From NCBI RefSeq assembly GCF_000143415.4, contig NW_003314298.1, positions 1,598,978 through 1,662,977 of the forward strand: DNA of 64,000 nucleotides, written 5' to 3'. How positions within the stretch are numbered: the first letter of the stretch is position 1; each line of letters starts with the position of its first letter. The stretch comes from Selaginella moellendorffii. Lineage: Eukaryota; Streptophyta; Lycopodiopsida; Selaginellales; Selaginellaceae. The notes below the pieces were generated by a model. The model made no database searches. It was given only the letters and a program-made list of their open reading frames with translations, and was not told where the DNA came from. Shown here piece after piece: positions 54,612 through 64,000 of this stretch. Made by a program: the position numbers and the translations under genes.

Positions 54612-56735
54612 ATGCCGGGCAATGGGCTCCGTGATGCCGCGGCGGGAGGAATTCTCGCTTGCCAGGGAGTGCAATGCAACTGCAGCCAGAGCGATGGCCT
54701 CGAGATCCTCTTCCGCGAGATCCTCAGCCTCCACAGCTACTGGAGCAGCTTCTTCGGCGCCGAGCTCGACGCTCCGCGGGTAAGGGTTTTTCTCCCCCAG
54801 CTGGTTGGAGCCGTGGAATCGGCAGCGCGGCTGGTCCGGAGCTACTCCAGCGGGCCATGGCTGCTCTCGTCGCTGCGCAAGCTTGAGAATCGAGATGGGT
54901 TCTTGCGCGCCGCGGAGATTGTGTGGAGGTATGTGGAAATCGTGCAGCGGCAGCTCGGAAGCCTGGATTTGACGATTGAGAAGAGGCGGATTTTGGCGAG
55001 GCTGGAAGAGAAAGTTGGGATTGAAAAGAAGGTATTGAGATGCTTGCTGGAAGAGGCGGCTGGCACCGATAGAATGGAACTCAAGTTCAAGGTGGAGGCC
55101 GAGAGAAGCTCGCGCATGCACAACTTAAAGCTGTTTGTTCAAGGGGGTAGGAAGATCATGCTCGACGCTCTCTCGCAGAAGCTGGATTCCACCGAGAGAA
55201 TCTATTTCATCGATCCAAGGTCGCTGCTCTTGAGTGGAATCGTGTTGGGTGACGCGAATTCTCTCGTGCAAAAAGGAAACTGGCTGGGACAGGCAGTGGC
55301 AGTGAAGAAGTGTGGCGATGGTTTTCGCTACTGCAGAGAGGCCGGGGTCTTCCAGCACTTCCAGCCGTCCCACCCGAACGTGATACAAGTCTTGGGAGAG
55401 TCCGAGGTTCCGGAAACAAAGGAGAAACTCCTCGTCATGGAGGAGAAGGACAGCGATCTAAAGAGATACTTTCACTCTTCCGGCCCGATCACGCAACTTC
55501 AAGCGGTGGACTTTCTGATCCAGATCGCTGGTGCGATGGTTTACCTGCACGGCAAAGACGTTTGCTACCGAGACCTCAAGCTCGAGAACATCATGATCGA
55601 CGTCAAGTATCTGGAGCTCACTTTGGCGGACTTTGGCCACTCAAAACCACGCTTTGATCCTCTGGGAGACAACACTTGTCCCGTTGGAACTGTCAGCTAC
55701 ATGGCCCCGGAAGTTCTCGCTGGGATAACCTCCGGCCAGGATCCCGGCTATGGCTTCAGCGTGGACGTCTTCAGCTTTGGGATCGCTTGCTCCGAGATTG
55801 TGTCTGGACAGCCTCTGGAGCTGACGGTCCCTCTAACAAGGGAGGAACGAATCGAGCGATTGCGGCGTGGAGAGAGACCTTCGCTTCCAGAGTCTTGCCA
55901 CCAGAAGCTCAAGCAGCTCATCACGCAGTGCTGGGATTTTTCGCCGAAGAACCGACCGACTTTCGAGGTGATCTACGAGAAACTCTGGGAGATCAAAGAA
56001 GAGCTCTTGGCCGGAAGCCCCGCTAGCACGGACCCGGGAGAAGCTTCGCCGGCGTCTGAGATCCAAGCCGCTGGGATCCAAAACTTGGCAATCACTGGAG
56101 CAAACACGGTGGGAAGCAAATCGACAGCAACTTGGCAGTACGTGAACGAGACGAGCTTCTGCGTGGTTGGGTGGCAAAGATACAGGGATCTAGAGTCCGA
56201 GGAGCCCCAGCTATCCTGGAAACTCTCGCTCACGTCAGGGACTTCGAGCGATTACACCATCACTCCCGACGATCTCGACCGGCACATTGGCGTGATTTGC
56301 TTGCCGCTGGCTCTGGTCGATGGGAAGATCGTGCCAAGGCAACAGGCTCGCTTCACTCACGGAGCTCTCGTCTCGCAAGATCTGGCGATGGCGAGGGAGA
56401 TGGAGAGGCACTTGAGGAAGGAACACGTTGCTTTCGACATCACCGTCGACCGCCGGAAGATCAAGCTCAACCTCTGCCACACCGACTACCATCTCGTGTG
56501 GCATATGGGAAGCACCAAGAACTTCCGCGGCCAGTTTGTTCGTGGAGACGTGAGCGTCGAGGTGGTGGGCGATTGCTCCATGGTGATCTCCAAGGCCAGC
56601 CAGAGCCAGAGAAGCACGATCGACTTCAAGGATTCTTACAGGAGGAACTTAGCAGTGCTTCTGATTCGCCATTTTTTGGAATCCAGTCCTTCCCAAAATG
56701 GATTGGACCACATTCCAACCCGGAAGACTTGGTAG
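54612..56735 (+). CDS. Protein kinase with N-terminal helical bundle and C-terminal beta-rich region
   Basis: An intronless 707-aa protein. Residues about 1-180 are helical (FLPQLVGAVESAARLVRSYS, LRKLENRDGFLRAAEIVWRY), like the four-helix N-termini of plant MLKL-type or CC proteins. The kinase domain is about 205-460. The glycine loop is degenerate (LGDANSLVQKGNWLG), but the Lys in VAVKK (about 232), CYRDLKLENIM (HRD as YRD, about 318), LADFGHSKP (about 340), MAPEV and the RPTF end are kept, so activity is likely. Residues about 505-707 (TWQYVNETSFCVVGWQRYRD, YTITPDDLDRHIGVICLPLA, RRNLAVLLIRHFL) recall the Ig-like A9 repeats of AIR9; this match is by eye only. Neighbours give no clue. Confidence 0.8.
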   Translation: MPGNGLRDAAAGGILACQGVQCNCSQSDGLEILFREILSLHSYWSSFFGAELDAPRVRVFLPQLVGAVESAARLVRSYSSGPWLLSSLRKLENRDGFLRAAEIVWRYVEIVQRQLGSLDLTIEKRRILARLEEKVGIEKKVLRCLLEEAAGTDRMELKFKVEAERSSRMHNLKLFVQGGRKIMLDALSQKLDSTERIYFIDPRSLLLSGIVLGDANSLVQKGNWLGQAVAVKKCGDGFRYCREAGVFQHFQPSHPNVIQVLGESEVPETKEKLLVMEEKDSDLKRYFHSSGPITQLQAVDFLIQIAGAMVYLHGKDVCYRDLKLENIMIDVKYLELTLADFGHSKPRFDPLGDNTCPVGTVSYMAPEVLAGITSGQDPGYGFSVDVFSFGIACSEIVSGQPLELTVPLTREERIERLRRGERPSLPESCHQKLKQLITQCWDFSPKNRPTFEVIYEKLWEIKEELLAGSPASTDPGEASPASEIQAAGIQNLAITGANTVGSKSTATWQYVNETSFCVVGWQRYRDLESEEPQLSWKLSLTSGTSSDYTITPDDLDRHIGVICLPLALVDGKIVPRQQARFTHGALVSQDLAMAREMERHLRKEHVAFDITVDRRKIKLNLCHTDYHLVWHMGSTKNFRGQFVRGDVSVEVVGDCSMVISKASQSQRSTIDFKDSYRRNLAVLLIRHFLESSPSQNGLDHIPTRKTW

Positions 56736-56862
56736 GATAGAAACTATATCGATGTAAATGATCTTTATATTGGATGTAAAATTCATGCGATGACAATGAC
56801 AATAGAAAGAACAAAATGACAATAGAAAGATTTTGACCAAAGCTCAGAGGAAAAGAATGAGA

Positions 56863-58094
56863 TTAATCGCCAGTGTTGGCTGCGTCCATCCTCGGCATCT
56901 CTTCAGCAACCTTGGCAACGAAAAAATTCGTTAGAAAAGCGAGCAGGGATTAAAGCAACTCTTACCAGCTTCTGGAGGGTTTTGCGAGCGTCCATTCTAG
57001 CTTTGACCACCTCCGGATTCCAGGGGCAGTCAATGGCCACCGAAAGAGTCGCGACCGCCCTGTCCATGAGGCAGCCGCTCCTATACCCGGTGGCTTTCAT
57101 GGTCGCAAAGTTGACCATCCAATAGTCAGCGGCGACCTCCGTTGACGCGAGCGTCACCCTCGCCCTCTTTCGCCCGCGCGTCGCCGCCTGGAGTACCACC
57201 CGAGCATCTGGCTTGTCGAGCCGCACCATCTTCATGCTGTTATAATTCGTGAAGAGCACCTTCACCTGGAAAAAAGAACCAAAATCAGTGGCAATGCAAA
57301 ATACAAGTCAACCACGTTGACCAGCAGGAGGAAATCAAGGACCTCGTCTTGCTGGATGGTGGTCTCTTCGCCCTCCTTGAGAACAATCTTGATCTCACGG
57401 CGATATCCAGTCATCAGGTTGACCTGCTCCATCCTCTCCAGGTCAATCTTGTATGGCGTGCCGTTTGGATACTTGGCAGAGGTGAAGGCAGCCTCCAGCT
57501 GATCATCGGCCTCACCGCCTTGTTTCTTGCCACCAGCGCGCTTGCTACTCTCGAGCTTGGACTTCGCGAGCTTGATTCTGAGAGCAATGTCCGGTTCATA
57601 CTGGACCCATTTCTTATGATTGTCGAGCCACCACACCCCCGGCTTAGTTGGATACGCGCGGCTCTTATTACTCGCTAGCACCTTCACCTGGGAAAAGAAG
57701 CAAAACACCCAAAAAGTCAGCGGCAAAGCAAAAAAAAGTCAACTCAAACGAGGACCTCGTCTGGCTTGATGGTGGTCTGCTCGCCTTCCTTGAGAACAAT
57801 CTTGATCTCGCGGCGGTACCCAGACCTCACGTTGACCTGGTGCATTCTCTCGAGGTCAATCTTGTACGGCATGCCGTTGGGATACTTGGTGGAGTTGTGG
57901 AACCCGATCTCCACATCCTTGGCCTCGCCACCTTGTTTCTTACCATCGGCGGGATTGCTACTGCTACTATCGAGCTTGGACTTCGCGAGCTTGATGCTGA
58001 GGGCGATGTCCGGGGGATACTGGACCCATTGATCATCCTCCCGCCACCACACCCCCGGCTCCGTGGGATCCGCGCACTCCTTGGTGATACACAT
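56863..58094 (-). CDS. Tandem WWE-domain protein
   Basis: Exons 57756-58094, 57343-57687, 56966-57265, 56863-56910 give 343 aa. Exons 1 and 2 each encode a WWE domain: GVWWREDDQWVQYPPDIALS..MPYKIDLERMHQVNVRSGYRRE and GVWWLDNHKKWVQYEPDIAL..TPYKIDLERMEQVNLMTGYRRE. WWE domains bind poly- or iso-ADP-ribose or act as protein adaptors (RCD1/SRO, Deltex, RNF146). Exon 3 keeps only a WWE-like second half (DYWMVNFATMKATGYRSG) and has a basic segment RGRKRARV. No PARP, RING or RST domain is present. Each repeat ends DE at an unusual donor (GTCCT) followed by VKVL in the next exon, a sign of exon duplication. Those donors are the weakest part of the model. Confidence 0.72.
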
Positions 58095-58216
58095 GTTGCC
58101 CTACACAAAGCTTCGCCAACTTTTTCTTTTAAACTTCTATGGCCCCCAAAAGCGGCCGATTCTTGCGGAGAAATCTTTAGCTCGCGCCATTAAAAGCATC
58201 AGTGCCCACATTGGGT

Positions 58217-58945
58217 TTAAGATAAGCTTTTTATCCATGGCATTGCCGTGGCGAAGAAGTCGCGGAGTTTGTCCGGGGATGGCAGCGACGAGCGCACCAG
58301 CGGGTGCTCCCGGATCGCGTCGAGGAGGGCGAGGAATCGCGGGCAGGCGTCGCGCGATGGCAGCCTCAGGCCCCCGACCTCGACGAGCGATTTGGAGCAG
58401 AGCGCGGTGGAGACGAGGACAATGTCAACGAGCCCGAGCTTCGCGCCACCGAAATAGGGCGCGCGATTGCTCTTGCGCAGCTCCTCCTCGAGAATGTCGC
58501 AGCTGGCGAGGAAATCGTCCTGCCCGGTGGCCCGGAACACCACGTTCGCCGATCCGGCAAAGATCTAGAGCAAAAGAATTCCCCCTGTCGATCGCGAGAA
58601 GAGCTCAAACTCGATCAACCATACCTTCTTCTCCACGAAATCTGCCCAGAATCGCTCCTGCGCTCGAGCGTATGGATCCCTGGGGAGAATCTCGTCGCCG
58701 CGATCGCGCCACTGCTCGTCGATGTACTCGATTATGACGCTGGATTCCGCGATTGGCCTGCCGTTGTGGATCAGCACTGGGACTTTCTTGTGCACGGGAT
58801 TGGATCGAAGCAGCAGTTCGCCCTTGCTCCTCACGTCCTGCTCGACGCGCTCGTAGGGGATCGACTTGAGCTCCAGCGCCAGCATCACGCGCATGGAGTA
58901 GGGGCTGGACCACACACACAGCAGCCTCACGCTCTCATCCGCCAT
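58217..58945 (-). CDS. Glutathione S-transferase, tau class
   Basis: Exons 58625-58945 and 58217-58564 give 222 aa. The catalytic Ser is in WSSPYSMRV (about residue 14), with glutathione-site segments KVPVLIHNGRPIAES (the usual ES pair, unlike CDS in the 19358 gene) and VIIEYIDEQW. C-terminal domain with KLGLVDIVLVSTAL. The intron lies after codon 107, as in the other tau GST here, so the two share an ancestor although nearly 39 kb apart and on opposite strands. It ends 123 bp from the WWE gene's start. Confidence 0.92.
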
Positions 58946-59021
58946 AGCCAGGAACTCAAAACCCTAGAAAAATAATTTTAAATTTTTAAAACGTTTGTGC
59001 GCGCAAGTCAAGCCTCGCAAG

Positions 59022-59736
59022 TCACGCCTGCGTTGTCACTAAGTGAAGATTGGATTGAGATTCCGACACGTCCGCTGGAGGAGCGCTGGGTTCGTGCCCT
59101 CGAGAAGCCCTGGTGGATTCACGGTTCTCCGAAATCAAAACCATGAAAAGCTCTCGCAGGGCGAGCAAAGTCGATAGAGCAAATGCAGCGAAGCTTACGA
59201 ATCCAATCGCCACTCCAGCAGTCACGGTGGATCCGGTCGAGAGTTTCTCACCGAGAAGTGCATACACGACATCGTCAACCAGTTTGACACCCACGGTAGC
59301 AGCGGAAGAACTGGCCATCAGTAAATATGCTAGAATCTGTGAGAACGACGCTCTTATCAATCGAAGCCTTACCTAGCAAATCAAAGCTCACACCTGATCA
59401 AGAGCGAAGATGATACTGGCAGTGACAACGCTGGGCTTCTTTCCTCTTGCCAAGATCAACCATACCAGGCTTCCAATTGCATACACACAAGCTACGACAT
59501 TCATAGTCCCAGCAAACCTACAAAAACAAAAGAAGTGCTTTGGTGAGACTAAATTTGATCATGGTCTTATACCTGGTTCCTTCTCCAAGTGCAAGAGTGT
59601 CTTGTTCAGAGTAATATTTTAGCTTGTCACCAAATATGAGACCGAAGGCAAGGGCCGTGACAATAACTTGGATTGATCTGAGAATAAAGGGACTCGCGCT
59701 TGAACAATCGAGAGGAGCTCCTCCATTGCTTGACAT
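59022..59736 (-). CDS. CASP-like (CASPL) four-helix membrane protein
   Basis: A MARVEL-related plant family; CASPs build the Casparian-strip membrane domain and CASPLs have wider roles. Exons 59573-59736, 59394-59517, 59022-59336 give 200 aa. Four membrane segments: ILRSIQVIVTALAFGLIFGD, FAGTMNVVACVYAIGSLVWL, DQILAYLLMASSSAATVGVK (with the conserved D/QxxxY character of TM3) and AGVAIGFVSFAAFALSTLLAL. The Arg usual in TM1 is at LRS, followed by the family-like loop. The Met at 59736 (MSSNGGAP) is preferred; 59754 is an alternative. A degraded copy lies at 60895-61130. Confidence 0.88.
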
Positions 59737-59754
59737 CTCCTCGCAAGAAAACAC

Positions 59755-60894
59755 GCAGGCCAGCCAGAGTTAAATACAAATCAGTCTCAATTATTGGATA
59801 TACAATTAAGATACCAAGAATCTTTTACGGCAGCATTCGTTTTGGAGGATCCAACGAGAAAGGTTTTTTTTCAATGGCCTTGTCCCACCCGATCATTCAG
59901 TTGCAGACTAAATGTCTTAAGGAACATATACAGGAAGTTATAATGTATCATAATGAGTATGGATAGGTAGTCATGTCTTCATATTACACAAACTAAGATC
60001 AAATTAAATATTATAGGAGGAAAGGTATTGTTAAATATCTCTATTTTGCAAGTTATGAGAAAATTAGCCTAAATTAGATATTTCTATATTTTAATGTTTT
60101 ATAGTTTTTTTTAAAACATTTACAACAAAAACATTCTTAAAAAGAAAAAAAAAGCACTCAATTTAATTCTTACTAATTGCTAAAGATAACTGTTTTTTTT
60201 TTTTAGGTCATGCAATTAAATATATATAAAATTGTTTTTTTTCTATTTTTCAATATTAAATTTTGGGTGGTTTAAGTTATCTTGGAAAAAACTATAAATT
60301 TAATATTTCTCACTTAAAAAAGAATATTCTATTGGGAAGGACTTTCTTTTTTAACCTTTTCGTATTTCTCGCCTTTATAGTGCCTTTCTATCTAGAAGCA
60401 TTGCCAAGAAGAGCATGCCATCAAGAAAACAAGGAGCGAGGACCAAGAGCCTTCTAAGTTCTATAATGGTTGGGCAGCTCTAGTGCTCGTCCCAAGGAGA
60501 TCAAAGCCCATCGTTGAATGGCTCACACTGGATGTTCATGCTCTCGCTCGTTTCGAGCTGCTTGGTCTTCTTTGGAGCCCTTCTCGTGGTGGTCTTCTTT
60601 GTGGATTTTGGTACCGCTCTGGATTGTTTTGTCCCGCTCATCTGGGGGGCAGTAGAACGATGCTCGTCACTAAAGTCAAGGAACTGCGCCAGTGCATCTC
60701 GCCGTCTCAGTTTACTAGTGCCCAGATGGAATCCTTAATTAACTCTTTGGGTACTCTTAAATCACACTCACTCAAGTAATAATACGTGTTTTTGGAGGGT
60801 CTCCCTAACACTCATGAATGAAGCTTTCAAATCCTTGGCATGCATGTGATGAAAGCAAGAATAAAAGAGGAAGGATCTCTTGAATCTCAAGTAA
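59755..60894. other. AT-rich spacer, unassigned
   Basis: A-T-rich DNA followed by a more GC-balanced piece at 60400-60800 that is open in two frames for about 75-98 codons but matches nothing I know. 59820-59875 is faintly similar to the MGST3 leader at 61150-61200, compatible with an old duplication including that gene. Confidence 0.4.
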
Positions 60895-61130
60895 TTGGAT
60901 TCACGGTTCTATCAAAACCATGAAGCGGGACGACAGAACAAAAGCACGAATCCAATCTTCCAGCAGTGGTCGAGTCTCACCCAGGAACATACACTATGAT
61001 ACCCAGGGGAAAGGGAAGAACAGCGCTAGACTTATCTAACGAAGCCCTCTCTGGCAATTCGTTAGTGATTTGTCACAAATTATTTTTTAGCTTGTCGACA
61101 ATAACTTGGATTGGTCGAGCACAATCGATT
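60895..61130 (-). pseudogene. CASP-like gene relic
   Basis: Two pieces match the CASPL gene in the same order and orientation: 60897-61010 matches exon 3 (ggattcacggttct, atcaaaaccatgaa, cgaatccaatc), and 61080-61130 matches exon 1 (ttttagcttgtc, acaataacttggattg). Large parts are deleted between and within them, and no frame survives. Confidence 0.7.
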
Positions 61131-61192
61131 AAAATATAAAATCTAGAAACTATTTAGGGCAGCAGTTCTTTGGCGTAGAAAGCGAGAAGACA

Positions 61193-61876
61193 ATGGCGAC
61201 TGTGGAGCTGAGCAGCAACTATGGATTTGTGGTGTTGATCGTTGTGGCAAAGTTTGTTCTCAACGTTTGGATGATGTTGCAGGTCGGCAAGGCACGGAAG
61301 CGGTGAGTAATTGAGTGGATTTGGGGCTCGCCCATGGTTTTCTACTTGTTTTGCTTGATTTCTCTTTGTTTCCAGCTACAAGGTGCCTTACCCAACTCTG
61401 TATGCTCTTGAGAGCGAGAACAAGGAGGCCAAGCTATTCAATTGTGTCCAGGTTTTTCTCTGCTCTTCCTGGTGTAACATTTCTTCTTGATTGAATCGTT
61501 TTTTCTGCTTCATTTGCACAGAGGGGTCACCAAAACACTCTGGAACTCATGCCACTCTTTCTCACTCTGCTCCTCCTTGGAGGTCTTAAGGTAGTGATGG
61601 AACTTTGTAGATTCAATCTAACGTTTTGCTTTTCCATGGATGTAGTACCCGATTGTGGCAGCACTGTTTGGAGCTTTGTACATTGTGACTCGCTACTTTT
61701 ATTTCACGGGCTACTCTACCGGCATTCCAGACAACAGGCTATCCATTGGGTATTCTTCCGATTTATCAATCTTGGACGGTTTTTGGATGTTTGATTCGTG
61801 CAGGAAGTTTTCTTTCATTGGCCTGCTGGGACTTCTAGTGTGCACCTTTTTGTTTGGTATAGGATTACTCTTTTAG
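61193..61876 (+). CDS. MGST3: Microsomal glutathione S-transferase 3 (MAPEG)
   Basis: An integral ER membrane GST/peroxidase. Exons 61193-61302, 61376-61451, 61522-61590, 61646-61749, 61804-61876 give 143 aa, the usual length. Four membrane helices: YGFVVLIVVAKFVLNVWMML, the LELMPLFLTLLLLGGLKYPI helix, VAALFGALYIVTRYFYFTGY, and KFSFIGLLGLLVCTFLFGIG. Signature: KVPYPTLYALESENKEAKLF, FNCVQRGHQNTLE (the catalytic Arg/His/Gln/Asn segment of MAPEG), and TRYFYFTGYSTG. A short leader separates it from the CASPL relic. Confidence 0.93.
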
Positions 61877-63928
61877 AAGTTTAGCTCGCAAAATACATGG
61901 AGTGTTTTGATCGTTCTCTCAAAATGTCTAAGAGAGTTTCTTTCGGTATTGAAGAATTCGTTTTTTACTTATGCAGAAACTCTTGGGCCCTTACGTTTGG
62001 GTGATTCACAGGTGATACTCAACAGTTTTGTATACTTGGATTAGGATACTATCAGATGCTTCCATATCATCAAGCTCCAACCAAAGAGAAATAGCAATGA
62101 GGTGTACATTTCTCCTCTTGCATGCTCCTAAAGCCAGCATTGCGCTGCCAGTCCTCAAGCAAAGAAGACGGCTGTGGCGATCAAGCCAGCAGCACTAGTC
62201 TCCGCCCTCCATCTGGTTTCATGAACCAACATGATCTGGTGGTGAAGGTCCAGCCATCGAGCGATAGGTGGGGATCATGGCAAAATTCACCAAAGTAACG
62301 GCAAGTGACTGGGAAAATAACATTTTGTAATTTCTTCAACAAAGACATTAGGAAAACTATGTATCCTGCAAGATCTCCATTATAAATTATAAATGAAAAT
62401 ATAAAGGAAATATAACTACTATTTAAATACTTAATCCCCTAAAAACATACAAGAGAGAGAGAGAGAGAGAGTGTGTGTTTACATCACAATAGGCTTGTTA
62501 TTGTTAGTGTTATTGTTAACTATTAGTGGTTGAGTGAGATTTTTTTCAGTAGTTGATTATGACAATTCTCCATTGTAAGATACAAAAAGTTAAATTATTA
62601 AAGAGCATTAATAAATAAACTCCCACTATCATTGATAACCATCTATTAAATGTTTTAAATAAAAATATACATTATATACATCTAATTAAAAGTTTGTTAA
62701 ATTTTTTGTTGTATTTTTATTTACCACTATAGTAATAATTCTTCCTTTATAAAAACCATTATATTGACCATTTCTCCAGTTATTATTAATAAAATTAAGG
62801 TTTGTTAAAACTAGAAGCTATAATTTATAGTAGCTAATGTTTTTAAAAATATTATAAACCATACTAGATTGCTCAAGGGGAAAAATACCATAAAAATAAA
62901 TTTACCTTAATATAAAAATATTTTACAAATTAAATTCATTGAGTTTACTCAAATAAATAACTATTTAATTCACAAACTACTATTAATTCCCTTTATTCTT
63001 TAGAGTATGGGTGGTGTTCAACTTCGCCGCACTAGTGTAAGAATTAGAGCAATTTAGGCACAAATACATAAGTTTAGTTTTCCTTTTTTGTTTTATCCTT
63101 TTGGTATTCACTTTAGCTTTGTGTTTAATTTTGCTCTAAGCTGTGGCAACAAAAAGTGAGTTTTCCCATGACAATCCAACTGTTGCAATCTACTCTTCTC
63201 TCCAACCTGCCAATGACTGCCCACTCTTCTATTGGTAGAGAGTGAACTATTAACAAAAAATTTCCCAAAGAGTTTAGTATAGAAATTAAACTACCTTACC
63301 TAACTATACATCTTTCAAGATAGGCTTGCTAGCCATAACCCACAACACACCTGAAGGAGCAGCTGAATTGCACCGTGAGTGAGATCTTACTTGATTCTCT
63401 CCTAGGACATTTTCATAACACCACATGCCATGGCTTGAATTAAGAGTTACCATATACAATACTTTGCCACCTTGACAGCTGTTGAAAGTGCTATAGTAAC
63501 ACCAGACACAAGGACAACATAAAGTTCATTTACATAATGTCATTGTAAGGTGGCAAATGGATAGTAACATTTATTGGAATAAAGATTGAATTTTTGGTAT
63601 TTTAGATTGCCATAGCACAATAGCCCAACTCTTAGACCCATAAATACTTATAATCCACTTTTCTCTCCAGCCCATTAATCGCCACCCATGCTTTGGCACA
63701 CTTCCACAAGCAGAAAGTGAACATCAACAAGAAATTTCTAAACATTATCCCTCCCTGCTAGCAGCGGCAAGTTAGGAATATACATTGTGGTGATAGATAG
63801 ATAGACTCACTAGTTTATTAGTCCTAAAGTTAAAGGTTTGATGCTTATACTTAAAAATATAGACCGTTGATCTGCTTACGACCGTTTGATTGAAGCTCAC
63901 TTTTTAGGGCTTTGGGAAACAGGAGCTC
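61877..63928. other. AT-rich gene-free stretch
   Basis: The 3' flank of MGST3 and about 2 kb of A/T-rich DNA. The stretches 63120-63260 and 63590-63720 share wording (cactcttc.., ..tctctccaacctgcca../..tctctccagcccatta.., ..agagtgaac/aaagtgaac.. followed by aacaaaaaatttc/aacaagaaatttc), pointing to a diverged direct repeat about 465 bp apart. No coding exon seen. Confidence 0.5.
62452..62478 (+). repeat. (GA)n(GT)n microsatellite
   Basis: About ten GA units followed by four GT units. Confidence 0.9.
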
Positions 63929-64000
63929 ATGGATTCCGTCTGCGCGATGCAGGCATCAGGCTTGGCGGGGCTGGGATCGAGCTCGCAGCCGCGCAGGGGG
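63929..64000 (+). CDS. 5' end of a gene running off the window, plastid-type N-terminus
   Basis: The ATG at 63929 opens MDSVCAMQASGLAGLGSSSQ followed by PRRG and runs to the edge. It is Ser/Gly/Ala-rich with late Arg and no acidic residue after position 2, like a plastid transit peptide. GC rises sharply here relative to the AT-rich flank. Product unknown. Confidence 0.5.
   Translation, partial: MDSVCAMQASGLAGLGSSSQPRRG

Noticed and set aside
60483-60779. A 98-codon open frame and an overlapping 74-codon frame
   Set aside because: Two overlapping frames of similar length, neither recognised; possible element debris but not supportable.
1-64000. CRISPR arrays, bacterial operons, prophage
   Set aside because: No regularly spaced repeats; genes carry spliceosomal introns throughout; the ClpB and PGI genes are plant organellar forms, not bacterial DNA.

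Overview
This window looks like nuclear DNA of a vascular plant with a very compact genome, most likely a lycophyte of the Selaginella type. The reasons are: introns of only about 45-80 bp with GT..AG ends; genes packed 60-250 bp apart on both strands; plant-only families (tau GSTs, NPF, HD-Zip I, CHLM, VIPP1, CASP-like); and nuclear tRNA genes. The species is an inference. Exon models below were built by hand from splice signals, reading-frame continuity and family knowledge; exon lengths were checked for phase.

Layout. 1-1420: 3' part of a plastid-type glucose-6-phosphate isomerase gene. 1633-15757: a tandem segmental duplication of one unit (tRNA-Cys, DUF716/TMEM45-like gene, NPF transporter, ClpB). 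The copies decayed in complementary fashion: the left block keeps an intact DUF716 gene and a wrecked ClpB, the right block has a wrecked DUF716 and an intact ClpB, and both NPF genes are intact. 16200-19330: AT-rich, gene-free, with repeats and a GST relic. 19358-24619: tau GST, secreted class 3 lipase, HD-Zip I factor. 26352-28031: mitochondrial-type sirtuin. 28100-30265: AT-rich DNA and a LINE relic. 30551-39518: C2 protein, glutaredoxin-like protein, atypical thioredoxin, tRNA-Gly(CCC), a small histone H1-like protein with a protamine-like tail, and an ABCG transporter.

40285-53507: VIPP1 and CHLM head to head (thylakoid and chlorophyll biogenesis), sterol C-4 methyl oxidase, CUE/DUF1771/SMR protein, MAN1/Src1-type membrane protein, an unrecognised gene, a tryptophanyl-tRNA-synthetase-like gene that has lost both class I catalytic signatures, and an NCS1 nucleobase transporter. 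53850-61876: CYSTM peptide, a three-part protein kinase, a tandem WWE-domain protein, a second tau GST, a CASP-like protein and its relic, and a microsomal GST3/MAPEG. 61877-63928 is AT-rich; a new gene starts at 63929 and leaves the window.

The genes do not form one pathway. Most unusual are the open TrpRS-like pseudo-enzyme (50116-51577), the H1/protamine-like gene (34874-35224), the WWE tandem protein (56863-58094), the reciprocally degenerating duplication, and the VIPP1/CHLM shared promoter.
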